The position numbers were made by a program, and so were the translations under genes. Positions 24,444 to 33,793 of a stretch of DNA of 64,000 bases are shown one piece after another. Position 1 is the stretch's first letter. Each line of letters starts with the position of its first letter. Where the stretch lies: the NCBI GenBank assembly GCA_035946735.1, contig DASYYZ010000006.1, positions 1 to 64,000 of the forward strand. The letters run 5' to 3'. This DNA comes from Gp13-AA77 sp035946735 (GTDB taxonomy: Bacteria; Acidobacteriota; Terriglobia; UBA7540). The notes beneath the pieces are model-generated. The model made no database searches, was not told the origin of the DNA, and was given only the letters and a program-made list of their open reading frames with translations.

Positions 24444-27126
24444 GATCGCGAAAGGCGGATTCCCGAAAGCCCCAGATGCGAACCGCGCGGCCCTTTATCT
24501 CGACCGTGATGGCGCCATCGCGATCGGTTGCGAAGAGGCGACTGTCGAGCAGTGATGATTCAGTCAGGTTATAGTCCTCGCGAACACCTGCCTCGGGACG
24601 GTTCGCAACTGGAATTCCGGCCGCTGACGGCACGTTCCGGCCCAAGGCCCATACGAGAGTCTGATGGCCGTTGGCGAGGATCAGCGTGCGAGCGCCCCTG
24701 CTGGATTCCAGAATGCGCTGCTGGGCGTGAATCGACGCGCTGCCCGCTACGAGCGCCGTGGCGTCACCTGTTGTCACTCGAATGATCAGCGGCGTCGCGC
24801 CAACCGCCGCACCGGGCGCCGGCGCGGACGGCGCAAGAATCTCAAAAACGGTTGCGCCGAGCCTGAGGATGTCTCCTGGCGAAATCGCCCGGATTCTAAC
24901 GCCTCTGCGGCCAGCTTCCTCCAGGATTGACGCTACCCCGGCATCCGAGTCGCGAAACCAGAGTTCGCCGACACGAAAGTTCGCGAGTATTGAAAGAAAG
25001 CCATCCACATTGCCCCCTACGCTCGTCACTACGACCACGTCAAGGGACTTGATTCGCCTGGACCAGAGATAGGGCGAAACGATGTTTTCTCCGGGGTCCC
25101 ACCTCTTTGCCGCCGTGAATTCGGGGCGTCCGCGTCCCGTCCCGCCGGCGCCAATCAGGACGGTGCTGCGGTCTGGAAGCGCGAGGAAAGCAGCCTCACC
25201 CCCTCCGCAATCCAGGGCCGTGACCTCGAAAGCTCCACTCTGAACGGCGGGCGCGAAGGGAGCGAACGCCAACGTCAAAGCGAAGATCGCAAAGGCAAGC
25301 AACGAAGCGCCAGAGGCAAGGCTGTGCCGTCCCAAGCTCACGGCCAAGGCCACCAGGGAAACGGCAAAGCCGACAGCAACCCAGGTAGGCGGCGGGGGGA
25401 CGCGATAGGAAAGCCAGGTTGGCAAGTGCGGCCACTCGGCGACTGCGAAGAGCGCGTGAAAAGCGACGGTCAATAGTTTGGCAGGCCAGGCCGCGGCGGA
25501 CGGCGCCGCGATTGCCAACAGTACGGTAGGAATGGCCAAAGCCAGAAGAACTCCCATCAGGGGCAGCGCAAGCGCGTTTAGACCCACTCCCGCCAGCGTC
25601 ACGCGGTGAAACTGCTCCACCATGGGCAACAAAAGGCCAACCTGAAGTATCGCTGAGAACATCACCATCCCCGCCGCCCACAACGCCAACCGCGGCGGCC
25701 AAACGACTAGGCGCCCCGCTATGGCGGGATGCCGATTGAGCAGGGCTGAGCTTCGCTGCAGCACCGAAACGAGCATCCGCAGGTCGAGCCGAAATTGCGC
25801 CTGACGGGGCGTCAAAGCAGTATCGCGCTCGACATCTTCGAGATGGAGCAGAGCGTTACGGTAGGGTTGAAGGCTGATTCGCAGAATAGGGGCTGCGAGG
25901 CATATGATCAGCAACGCGGCGGCGAAAGAGAGCTGGAAACCCGACTCGAAGAGCCAGGCCGGCCGCGTTAGCAGCAGAACCAGCGCCGCCAGACCAACAG
26001 AATTGAGAGCGCTGTGATCCCGGTCGAGAAACTGGGCCAGGATAAAGATCACGAGCATTAACGTTGCCCGAAGGGTGGGTGCGCGCTGCTCCACCACAAG
26101 AGCGTAAGCCAACAAAATGGTCAATAGGATCGAACTCCGCCAGCGGCGGCGAAAGCCCAGGAGGCGGAGGAGCCCAAGAACCAGCGCGGCGATGAGGCCG
26201 ACGTGCAAGCCGGCGATGACCAGCAGATGATACAGGCCGGTAACGCGAAAATGGTCGATTGTCGCCGAATCGAGCGCTGTCCTGTCGCCCAGCAGGATGG
26301 CTTTCAGCACCGCCCCGTCCCGGCCCTCAGCGGACCATGGAGGGTACAAGAGATCGATGGCGCGGCGCAACCGCGCGCGAACGCTTTCGATCACACGCCC
26401 GGCGGCCGGCGCGCGCCCGTTTGAAAGCCTGTGCAGCTGCGCCGGATCTTCGACGGTGCCCTCCCAGTACAGATCGTCGATGTTGGCGGCGCGCTCGCGA
26501 AAATCGAAGCTGCCGGGATTGAGCGCTACATGCGGCCGGTGCAGTCGCATCATCGCCTGGACGCGGTCACCGGAGCGCAGCTCAAGCGCCGTCCCGGCAG
26601 AACTTGCTGTGGCTCTGGCCGCTGCCACTTGTACTCGAATCCTGCCGCTGGCAGGGTGTGTTTGGAGCTCGCGCGATCCCAAACGGAGCGCAGTGACCTC
26701 CAGATCGAATTCGCAGCCGGTTGGAGTGAGGATGCAGTCGGTCTCAAGCGAGCCTTCGAGACTCACTGGCCGCCCCACATCGACTCCCCAGCTCTTGAGG
26801 TGGCTGACATGGTCCGGAGGAAACCGAAAGGCGAAAAGCAGGGCGGCCGCTGCGCCAGCGAGGATGAGCCCGGTGAGGGTGGCGGGTACGGCCAGGCGAT
26901 CGCGTTCCAACCGCAGGAGAATGGCTCCTGCCAGCAAAGACAAGGCTCCCGCGACGATCAGAGCCGGGACCAACCGAAAACGTTCGTGAGGCGACGCCGT
27001 ACCCTCACCGATGATGCCCTCCCCGAGCGCAAACGCCAGAGCAAGAAATAGTGCCGGGCTCGGCAGGCGAGGAAGCCAATCCTCAGGCGTACCACCCGCT
27101 TCTAGGGTGCTGCCGACCTCCGTCAC
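24412..27126 (-). CDS. comEC: ComEC/Rec2-family DNA uptake channel
   Basis: A 904-residue integral membrane protein with, in order: two or three N-terminal helices, a soluble OB-like domain (about 110-215), the competence helix bundle with HLLVIAGLHVGLIAAL and APTLRATLMLVIF (the family signature), more helices, and a C-terminal metallo-beta-lactamase-like domain from about 630. In that domain the expected HxHxDH zinc motif after the DVVVVT strand reads SVGGNVDGF, so the metal ligands are missing and nuclease activity is unlikely. The transport core appears intact. GTG start. ComEC carries single-stranded DNA across the inner membrane during transformation. Confidence 0.9.
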   Translation of the reverse strand: MTEVGSTLEAGGTPEDWLPRLPSPALFLALAFALGEGIIGEGTASPHERFRLVPALIVAGALSLLAGAILLRLERDRLAVPATLTGLILAGAAAALLFAFRFPPDHVSHLKSWGVDVGRPVSLEGSLETDCILTPTGCEFDLEVTALRLGSRELQTHPASGRIRVQVAAARATASSAGTALELRSGDRVQAMMRLHRPHVALNPGSFDFRERAANIDDLYWEGTVEDPAQLHRLSNGRAPAAGRVIESVRARLRRAIDLLYPPWSAEGRDGAVLKAILLGDRTALDSATIDHFRVTGLYHLLVIAGLHVGLIAALVLGLLRLLGFRRRWRSSILLTILLAYALVVEQRAPTLRATLMLVIFILAQFLDRDHSALNSVGLAALVLLLTRPAWLFESGFQLSFAAALLIICLAAPILRISLQPYRNALLHLEDVERDTALTPRQAQFRLDLRMLVSVLQRSSALLNRHPAIAGRLVVWPPRLALWAAGMVMFSAILQVGLLLPMVEQFHRVTLAGVGLNALALPLMGVLLALAIPTVLLAIAAPSAAAWPAKLLTVAFHALFAVAEWPHLPTWLSYRVPPPPTWVAVGFAVSLVALAVSLGRHSLASGASLLAFAIFALTLAFAPFAPAVQSGAFEVTALDCGGGEAAFLALPDRSTVLIGAGGTGRGRPEFTAAKRWDPGENIVSPYLWSRRIKSLDVVVVTSVGGNVDGFLSILANFRVGELWFRDSDAGVASILEEAGRRGVRIRAISPGDILRLGATVFEILAPSAPAPGAAVGATPLIIRVTTGDATALVAGSASIHAQQRILESSRGARTLILANGHQTLVWALGRNVPSAAGIPVANRPEAGVREDYNLTESSLLDSRLFATDRDGAITVEIKGRAVRIWGFRESAFRDLTDGAAAAKP

Positions 27127-27255
27127 GCTGATGCCCCCGGCAAACGGTTCCTGTCAGACGCTCGATTCATCCTTAATTGATAGTTTGGTATTATCCCTCA
27201 AATACAGCTTAAATTGTTACACAAAGCTAGTACAATCCTAGTTAGGAGATGTTGA

Positions 27256-28503
27256 ATGCCGGCACCAGGTGAAATACTCGGCCACTACAGGATCGAGGAA
27301 TTGTTGGGCGAAGGGGCCTTTGGAGCGGTCTTTCGCGGGGAAGATGTTCGCCTGGGCCGCAAGGTTGCCGTCAAAGTGCTGCACGCCAAGGGTGATGAAG
27401 ACCCTTCTGCCTGGGGGCAACTCCTGCGGGAGGCTCGAGCCGCCTCCGCGCTCAATCATCCGAACATCTGTGCCACCTACGACATCGGCGAAGACGATGG
27501 CGTCAACTACATCTCCCTCGAGTACGTGGAGGGCCAGCCCCTCAGCAACTTGATCCGCTCCGGGCCGCTCGCTTTGGATATCGCTCTCTCGTATGCCAGC
27601 CAGATCACTCGAGGCCTGGAGCACGCCCATGCCCGTGGAATCGTCCATCGCGACCTAAAGGCTTCAAACGTGATGATCGCCTCAGACGGTCAGGCCAAAC
27701 TGCTCGACTTCGGGCTTGCGCGGCATCTTGACCCAAGCCTGATCGAATCCATGGCCCAGTCCCGGCAGTCGTTCGCGGAGATCGGCAACATCGCAGGGAC
27801 GCTATCCTACATGGCTCCCGAGGTTCTGCGAGGGAAACCGGCCGGGCCGTCGAGCGATCTTTGGGCACTCGGCGCTATGGCCCACGAAATGATCACGGGT
27901 CACCTGCCGTTTAAGGGCGAAACACCGTTCGAAATGACGATGGCCATCATGGTGGAAGCTCCGGAGCCTTTGCCGCCGAGTGTGCCAGGGGATGTTCGGG
28001 CTCTAGTGGAAAAATGCCTTCAAAAAGAACCGGCAGATCGGTTCGCGAACGCCCATGAACTGTTGGAGCAACTCGAACGGGCGCACGCCGGCATCGCCGG
28101 GCGCCACAGAAGGACGCTCTCATGGCAAACCCGGCTCGTGGCAGCAGTAGCATCCCTGATGGCGATCCTCGGGGGTGCATCCATTTGGCGGCACCGCCAG
28201 CCCAAGCCCGCGCCTCCCAAGATTGAAGTGCTCCAGAAAGCGCCTCCGTTGACAGGGACAGCGCCAAGCCTTTCCACTCCGCCCCCACCTTCCAATCCGG
28301 CGCAAAAGCGTCCTTCGGCTCCGCCACCCTCGCGCCAATATCCCGGGAACCCCAACACCGTGGTTTGGGTGAACCTGAAAACTCTGATCTATCATTGTCC
28401 CGAGACCCGGTGGTACCAGAAGACGGCGGACGGCACGTTGCTGAAGCAGCGCCAAGCTCAACTCAAGGGATACCATCCTGCCTCAAACCAGGCTTGTGAG
28501 TGA
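27256..28503 (+). CDS. membrane Ser/Thr protein kinase with a C-terminal HCPxTRWY domain
   Basis: 415 residues. The kinase domain (about 11-270) is complete: Gly loop GEGAFGAVF, ATP lysine Lys40, HRDLKASN (131-138), DFG (151-153) and GTLSYMAPE. A single membrane helix (about 290-308) follows, then a Pro-rich linker. The last 50 residues form a small domain, VWVNLKTLIYHCPETRWYQK, that ends near a Cys. I have seen such tails on other acidobacterial proteins, but I know no function for them. The topology puts that domain outside the cytoplasm, so it may be the sensor. AGGAG site before the ATG and a TACAAT -10-like box at 27231. Confidence 0.88.
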   Translation: MPAPGEILGHYRIEELLGEGAFGAVFRGEDVRLGRKVAVKVLHAKGDEDPSAWGQLLREARAASALNHPNICATYDIGEDDGVNYISLEYVEGQPLSNLIRSGPLALDIALSYASQITRGLEHAHARGIVHRDLKASNVMIASDGQAKLLDFGLARHLDPSLIESMAQSRQSFAEIGNIAGTLSYMAPEVLRGKPAGPSSDLWALGAMAHEMITGHLPFKGETPFEMTMAIMVEAPEPLPPSVPGDVRALVEKCLQKEPADRFANAHELLEQLERAHAGIAGRHRRTLSWQTRLVAAVASLMAILGGASIWRHRQPKPAPPKIEVLQKAPPLTGTAPSLSTPPPPSNPAQKRPSAPPPSRQYPGNPNTVVWVNLKTLIYHCPETRWYQKTADGTLLKQRQAQLKGYHPASNQACE

Positions 28504-28556
28504 CAAGCGCACCCACGTCCCTGCGGCAGGCTGAGGCCGACACCCAGCTCAACCCC

Positions 28557-29966
28557 TCAGGACCGTACACACATGGCAACGGACTCGATATGAAACGTCT
28601 GCGGGAACAGATCGAATAACTCCACAGATTCCAGCCGGTAGCCCTGACGAAGCAAAAAAGCGAGATCTCGCGCCAAGGTGGGCGGCTGACACGAAACGTA
28701 GCGGATATGGCTTGGTCCCAAACTGGACAGAAGCCGAAGCGTTGTTGTGTCGGCTCCGGCGCGCGGCGGATCGAGAACAGCCAAATCAGGGACAGCGTGC
28801 GCGTAGCGGCGGAGGAAATCGGACGTCTTTGCCGCTACCGCGCGAGCGTTCGCCAACGCGGCGGCTTTTATGTTGCGCTCCAAGTCAGCCGCGGCCGGCG
28901 GATTCGCTTCCACCGCGATCACGTGGTTGAACCGTTGCGCCAGCGGAAGCGTAAACAGTCCGACGCCGGCATAAAGATCCAGCGCCAGGCTCCCACCGGC
29001 GCCGCCTGTCACCATGGCTACCAGCTCCGGCAACAGAAAACGGGAGGCTTGAAAAAAAGAGCCGGGGCTGACGTCATAGGTGCAGTCTCCCGCTCGATAC
29101 TTAATCCGCGGCTTGCCGAAAACGTTCAGATCGCCGACCGATTTGGAGTGATGCGCGCGGGCAGCGGACCGCGTTCGAGCGGGCATGGGTGGGGGAAGGA
29201 CCGCCTCGAAAACCACCGTCGCGACACCAGGAAGATGAGTAAAACAGTCCTGAGCCAGCCGTTCCCGATCTCCGCACTGGCCTCGAAAGGTCAACATAAC
29301 CTCTTCGTCGCGATCGTCGGCGAACAGATCGATCTCTGTAATCCGGCTGAGCCGCTGTTTCCATTCGGACCGCGATACCTCCGCCAGGATCGCGTTAAGC
29401 CTGGGCGAGAGGATCGGGCAGGCATCGACGGATACCAGACGATGCGAATCCGCTTCGTAGAAGCCGATTGCTATCCCACCGTCCTGATTGGGACGAACCT
29501 TAAGCTGAGCCTGGTTGCGGTAACGCCAAGGGTCGGCCGCATGAAGACCGATCTTGCCTTGCCAGTCGATGCCGCCGATTCTGCGGAGCGTTTCCCTTAG
29601 AATTTCGCGCTTGGCCTCAAGCTGCCCGGCGGCGTCCAGTTGCTGGTAGTGGCACCCGCCGCAGCGTCCGAAGTAGGGGCAGGCAGCGGTGATTCGCTCC
29701 GGCGACGGCGTGATCACCTTGAGCAGCCGGGCATGGACCATCCCCTTGGCTTGGCGTGTGACTTCCGCCTCCACGTGCTCGCCGGGCAGGGTTCCGCTGA
29801 CCAGCACAGGATGGCCCTCGTGGCGACCGAGCGCGGCGCCTCCGTAGACCAGCTTCTCCGGGGTTAATTCAAACGAAGCGGAGCCTGTTGCATTGCCCGT
29901 GAATTGCTGTTTCACGGTGCGGCAGTCCTCATTCGCCCTCCGGCTTGTATCCTGGTCGGCTTGCAT
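28557..29966 (-). CDS. 23S rRNA (uracil-5)-methyltransferase, RlmD/RumA family
   Basis: 469 residues. The N-terminal TRAM-like barrel is about residues 30-85. The Cys cluster C96PYFGRC102GGC105, with a later Cys in VSVDACPIL, should bind a [4Fe-4S] cluster. Next comes the SAM site LDLYAGVGLFTLPLA, then LDPPRAG and the nucleophile loop YVSCQPPTLARDL with catalytic Cys. These enzymes make m5U in 23S rRNA or tRNA (RlmD, RlmC, TrmA-like). Which position is modified cannot be told. Convergent with the kinase gene. Confidence 0.88.
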   Translation of the reverse strand: MQADQDTSRRANEDCRTVKQQFTGNATGSASFELTPEKLVYGGAALGRHEGHPVLVSGTLPGEHVEAEVTRQAKGMVHARLLKVITPSPERITAACPYFGRCGGCHYQQLDAAGQLEAKREILRETLRRIGGIDWQGKIGLHAADPWRYRNQAQLKVRPNQDGGIAIGFYEADSHRLVSVDACPILSPRLNAILAEVSRSEWKQRLSRITEIDLFADDRDEEVMLTFRGQCGDRERLAQDCFTHLPGVATVVFEAVLPPPMPARTRSAARAHHSKSVGDLNVFGKPRIKYRAGDCTYDVSPGSFFQASRFLLPELVAMVTGGAGGSLALDLYAGVGLFTLPLAQRFNHVIAVEANPPAAADLERNIKAAALANARAVAAKTSDFLRRYAHAVPDLAVLDPPRAGADTTTLRLLSSLGPSHIRYVSCQPPTLARDLAFLLRQGYRLESVELFDLFPQTFHIESVAMCVRS

Positions 29967-29993
29967 TGTGGTTCCCGAGGGGACTCACCGCGG

Positions 29994-30722
29994 CTACGTG
30001 GCGCAATAAAACAGGCTCAGGCGCGGCAGACCATGATGCTCGAACAGGCTTCTCTTCAGAAACTGCCGGCCGAGCGACTCGATCTGCGCGGCGTTCATCT
30101 TGCCCCGATAGGGAGCGATCCCGCGATCCACCTGACCTCGCAGCTCCACGAGAAGGTCAGGCGGACAACCTCGGGTGACCGATGCAGTGAGCTTTTCTTC
30201 GAGCGCACCCACTTTCTGTTCGAGAGGCTGCACATTAAGCGGAGCTTCGGTGGTCGCTTCCATTAAGGACTCAAGCGCCGCGGCGACCTCCTTCAAATCC
30301 TGGGCCAGCACCAGATCTCCGGAAATCTCACGATTCTTCGCCGCCGCACGGACGGCTTGCGCGTTGCGGCCAAAGTAGGCGTGGAGTTGATCGAGACTGA
30401 ACGGCGGAACCTCAACCCGACCGTGTTCCTGACCCGATGGCCGGCGCGCGTCGTCCGCCTGCGCGGCCTGAAGTTCCTCGGCGGCTTCGAGCACGGCCTG
30501 TGAGCAATAGGCCAGGCCATTGATTTTTCTGAAGCGATGCGGCCTCCGGGCATACTTCTCGAAGGCGCGATCAATGCCGATGAGCACAGCTTCGAGCGGA
30601 ATGCCGCCTTCCTTCCAGGATTCGATCAGAGCCCAGTCAAGGGTTGAGAGCAGGGTAGGCGTGCCGCGACGGCGGCGAAAGCGCTCCTCTATCTCGCTGA
30701 AGTATTCGAAGTAGTTTTCCAC
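29994..30722 (-). CDS. conserved hypothetical helical protein
   Basis: A 242-residue soluble, largely helical protein that begins MENYFEYFSEIEERFRRRRG, with TLDWALIESWKEGGIPLEAV. I recall this opening from acidobacterial hypothetical proteins, where it seems lineage-specific. It has no catalytic or binding motif I can name. The C-terminal half has a coiled-coil stretch (QPLEQKVGALEEKLTASV). It lies 113 bp downstream of the three-gene operon on the same strand. Confidence 0.75.
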   Translation of the reverse strand: MENYFEYFSEIEERFRRRRGTPTLLSTLDWALIESWKEGGIPLEAVLIGIDRAFEKYARRPHRFRKINGLAYCSQAVLEAAEELQAAQADDARRPSGQEHGRVEVPPFSLDQLHAYFGRNAQAVRAAAKNREISGDLVLAQDLKEVAAALESLMEATTEAPLNVQPLEQKVGALEEKLTASVTRGCPPDLLVELRGQVDRGIAPYRGKMNAAQIESLGRQFLKRSLFEHHGLPRLSLFYCAT

Positions 30723-30835
30723 TGCCGACAGGGTGGTTTACGATCGCTGCTCCGCGATCATCATAGCCTCTGCGTGATTCGCGTGCCGGGCCGCAGACCT
30801 GCACGTTCATTAGCTTCTGCCAGTCCCGGCGCTCC

Positions 30836-31924
30836 CTAACCGGGGCCGGAAGGCAGCTTTCGCAAGCCCAGGAAGGCCGCCAAAGCGAGGCACCCGGCTC
30901 CAAACCATTTGGCGACTACACTGACGAATGTCGACTGGGCGGCAAACACGGGCAACACCTCTTTCACCGAATCCGTGTCGAGCGCCACCAGGAAGCTCCC
31001 CAGGAATGCAAGACCCAGAATCAGAGCGAAGTCCTCCCAGGGCAGAGAAATCCGCAACAGGAAAAAGGGATGTGGCGTGTTGACCTCGTTGGCCACTGGC
31101 TCTTTCGCGGTGACCCCGAGCGCCACCAGGTTTTTCTCCACGGTGCGCTTGCAGGAGATCAAGGCCCTCTGCTGCGCCAATCCTGAGACCACTGACTGGA
31201 ACGGTTGGCCCACTTCCAGCAACTCGCTGGAACGTGAGAGCGTTATCTTCGCTTCACCTGCCGTCGCTCCCTTCGCGGGCGGGTTTGTGTAGACAGCGAG
31301 ATCGAGCGCGTAGACGGTGCCGGGCCGCATTTGATAGACCTGTTGTTCTCCCACCGCTTTCAGCGGAAGCGACTCGGCATCCGCCAGGTTTCGTAATTCC
31401 AGCTTGACGAATATCGCCTTGTGCAGCTTGGTAGAACGGGCTACGGCGGTCACCACGTCCTCCCACGCGTTAGCCGTAGCAGACTTGCGTGGCTCAAAAC
31501 CGGACTCGATGACGAAGAATCTGAACCGGCCGTTCACCTTTCGATCGGGGTCCAGGAGCGCCAGACTGCTATGCCAATTTGTCTGAGAATTCGAGTCGCT
31601 GTCGGGATCGGGATACGTCACAAACTCGCCGAGGCGGAAAGTGAATCCGATGCGGTCGCGCGCAGTGCTATTTCCGAAGGGCGAATGCTTCACCACTTCT
31701 GCCACCCGGAGCGGCATATAGGTGGCCGCCCCGCTCGCATCGACATCCACGAAGATGATCACGGCGTTCTGGCCGCGCAGGTCCCGCGTCAATAAGTTCG
31801 GCTGAATGTTCTGCTGCCGGTAGCTGAATTCCACCAAGTGACGGCTGGGGTAACTGAGGCTGTCCAGAATCCCGCGCCGGTAGGTGGGCCGGTCCTCTTC
31901 GGCGCCCGTAAAAAAGAGCAGCAT
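30836..31924 (-). CDS. membrane-anchored protein of unknown function, third gene of overlapping operon
   Basis: 362 residues. About 290 soluble residues are followed by two C-terminal hydrophobic helices (DFALILGLAFLGSFLVAL and FGAGCLALAAFLGL), so the soluble part is held at the membrane. I see no catalytic motif. The N-terminus has no signal peptide, so the soluble part is probably cytosolic. Its ATG overlaps the stop of the Mom-like gene (TGATG at 31922-31926), so translation should be coupled. The fixed linkage of this membrane protein to a Mom-like and a primase-motif protein is the main clue to its job. Confidence 0.7.
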   Translation of the reverse strand: MLLFFTGAEEDRPTYRRGILDSLSYPSRHLVEFSYRQQNIQPNLLTRDLRGQNAVIIFVDVDASGAATYMPLRVAEVVKHSPFGNSTARDRIGFTFRLGEFVTYPDPDSDSNSQTNWHSSLALLDPDRKVNGRFRFFVIESGFEPRKSATANAWEDVVTAVARSTKLHKAIFVKLELRNLADAESLPLKAVGEQQVYQMRPGTVYALDLAVYTNPPAKGATAGEAKITLSRSSELLEVGQPFQSVVSGLAQQRALISCKRTVEKNLVALGVTAKEPVANEVNTPHPFFLLRISLPWEDFALILGLAFLGSFLVALDTDSVKEVLPVFAAQSTFVSVVAKWFGAGCLALAAFLGLRKLPSGPG

Positions 31925-32841
31925 CAGCGCGCCTCAGCCAAAACGTGAGTCGTTTCCGGCTTCGAGGTCTCCCGGTGCAATCCGGGACGGGGTCGAATCT
32001 GGTAGCGAAAGATCTTCAAGGGTGCAAGTTGGTACTGCGAGTAGCATGCGTTCGGCCGGCGGGCCGCCGGTAGGCTCATCAGATTCCGGAAGGTGATGTA
32101 ATTGCCGTCCAGATAGGCGTAACGCGCTGGAACCTCGACAAACTCGCTCCAGTTCGACGCCTCGTACGAGGCGCCGCTAAACCCCAGGTTCGGATTCAGG
32201 TAGGTGAGCAAGGTTCCCACTTCGGGCCAGCGCTCGCGAATCCACTTCGAGGCTTGTCCTAACAGGTAGCTGACGCTATTGCGGGGCGCCCAGTCGAAAG
32301 CAAAGAGCCTCGAGACCACCCGGACCTTCCTCAGGTCCCGGGCCGTTGGGTAGAGCGGATGGAGAAGAGAGATATCCATCGGCGACAAGGTTACCAGCGC
32401 CATGGGAACTGCGGCAGTTTCGGCTGCAAAGAGAGCCAGATGATGCCCGGCCCGGAATGAGCCCAGGTAGTGGAAGCGTTCATGGACCACCCGGGCTGCA
32501 TCATCGCTGCAAGGGGCCGCCTGGACTGCCGCTTTCTGAAAGGTTGGGATGCGCGCCTGATCCGCCCAATGCGCGAAGGGTGACCGCAACCGCAGCGCTC
32601 GCTCCGCGAGCCGTTCGGCCTCTGCCCGGATGCGTCCAGGCTCGGCCAGTTCGGCCGGAGAGAATCGCGGCAGATGCAGGAGCAGCTGCTTCTCCAGGTC
32701 GCGATCGCTGATTCCGTTTGCAAAAGCGACGTGCTGTACGGCGGCTTTCAACGGTCCGGCGATTTGTTCTAGGGCCGCTTTCCAGCCCGGAAGCTCGGCC
32801 AGAGATGACTCGCGATCAATCTTCATGGGCTTCATCGGCAA
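31924..32841 (-). CDS. Mom-like / GNAT-fold protein
   Basis: 305 residues. After a helical N-terminus (to about 110) comes a GNAT-like core: VVHERFHYLGSFRAGHHLALF (119-139), VVSRLFAFDWAPRNSVSYLL (175-194) and, at 219-231, LGFSGASYEASNW. The last matches the G-x-x-YxAxNW segment of phage Mom proteins and relatives, which use a GNAT fold to modify adenine in DNA. It may modify a nucleic acid or protein. Start ATG at 32841 or 32826; either overlaps the upstream gene. Middle gene of a three-gene operon. Fold assignment is by motif; activity is inferred. Confidence 0.6.
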   Translation of the reverse strand: MPMKPMKIDRESSLAELPGWKAALEQIAGPLKAAVQHVAFANGISDRDLEKQLLLHLPRFSPAELAEPGRIRAEAERLAERALRLRSPFAHWADQARIPTFQKAAVQAAPCSDDAARVVHERFHYLGSFRAGHHLALFAAETAAVPMALVTLSPMDISLLHPLYPTARDLRKVRVVSRLFAFDWAPRNSVSYLLGQASKWIRERWPEVGTLLTYLNPNLGFSGASYEASNWSEFVEVPARYAYLDGNYITFRNLMSLPAARRPNACYSQYQLAPLKIFRYQIRPRPGLHRETSKPETTHVLAEAR

Positions 32842-33634
32842 ATGCCTCTTCGATCACCGGGATCGTTCCTCCGTCCGAGTCCACAATCTTCAGCCGGCAC
32901 TCGCCGTCGAGCAGCCGGTGTCCTATGTAGCGCGAGTCCGTGACGGGCGCGAATAAAAGCGCGAGCGACATGAATCGAAGCCATTCCTTTTCGGAGAAAA
33001 GAGTGACGCCGTAGAAATGGTAGGAGCGCCCCGAGCGCACCAGAACGCCCACGGGAGATCCGGAGAGCTTCACCAGCTTTCGAATCGTGCGCGCATTCTC
33101 GCCATAACAGGGGCAACTGAGGTCCAGCATGGGAAGGAAAGCGGTCGCTCCCGATTGCAGGCGAAGCTCGGAGCGCACCAGCAGTCCCTCGCCGGTGTTC
33201 AACTGGGGAACGATCTCCGTAAGACCGTGGTCCAGCACTTGCTCCCGGCTGAGCACAAAACTTCGTTCCGGCAGATTGAAGTCGTGGAGGACCGCAGCCT
33301 CCAGGAAGGACTCCCGCACGGTCCCGCGTTGGATCGCCAAACTCAGCACCGCGTCCCAGAACTCGATGCCTTGATCGCTGAGCCGCTCCGCCGCCTCACG
33401 CAGCCCGTCATCTGAACGCTCCAGCCGCTCCCGCAGACGCTCGCTCAATCCCGGACGGCGGCGATAGGTGGCGAAATGGAACTCGGCGATCTGCGGTTGA
33501 AGCTCGCAAAGCGTGGGGAAAAAATCGAAAACGGGCTTTTCACGTAGCGAATCCAGCCGGGAAGCAGCTCGGACTGACGGAAGTCCAGCGGAAGGGACCA
33601 TTCCGAGCCCATTATAGCGGTGCTCAGAGCTCAT
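32816..33634 (-). CDS. conserved hypothetical protein with primase-like SGRxxHxY motif
   Basis: 272 residues, first gene of the operon. The C-terminal half has FLPMLDLS (168-173), SGRSYHFYG (201-209) and RYIGHRL (235-241). These resemble motifs I (hDhD, here degenerate), II (sxH) and III of archaeo-eukaryotic primase-like proteins. With motif I incomplete, it may bind nucleic acid or nucleotide without polymerising. The N-terminal half is helical and charged. It ends 26 bp inside the Mom-like gene. The primase relation is tentative. Confidence 0.5.
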   Translation of the reverse strand: MSSEHRYNGLGMVPSAGLPSVRAASRLDSLREKPVFDFFPTLCELQPQIAEFHFATYRRRPGLSERLRERLERSDDGLREAAERLSDQGIEFWDAVLSLAIQRGTVRESFLEAAVLHDFNLPERSFVLSREQVLDHGLTEIVPQLNTGEGLLVRSELRLQSGATAFLPMLDLSCPCYGENARTIRKLVKLSGSPVGVLVRSGRSYHFYGVTLFSEKEWLRFMSLALLFAPVTDSRYIGHRLLDGECRLKIVDSDGGTIPVIEEAFADEAHED

Positions 33635-33649
33635 TGTAAACGCGACTAG

Positions 33650-33793
33650 GAATCAGGTGGTGGTTCAGCTTGGCGCCTGTAGCGCGGGTGTCCGCACCCG
33701 CGGTTCGTCTCCGCCCCTTGGCTCGATCTCGGACGGCGCGGGTGGGGACACCCGCGCTACAATCCTGCCAAACTGAACTACTACCAGGAATCA
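33650..33793. repeat. MITE/REP-like element with ~50-bp imperfect inverted arms
   Basis: Left arm (33651-33702) and right arm (33736-33792) are reverse complements with few mismatches. The best block is TGTAGCGCGGGTGTCC, starting at 33679, and its inverse at 33747-33762. The outer part GGTxGTxGTTCAGxTTGGC is also shared. A 35-bp unpaired centre separates the arms. It lies between the operon start and the IS110 patch. No coding capacity. Confidence 0.65.
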
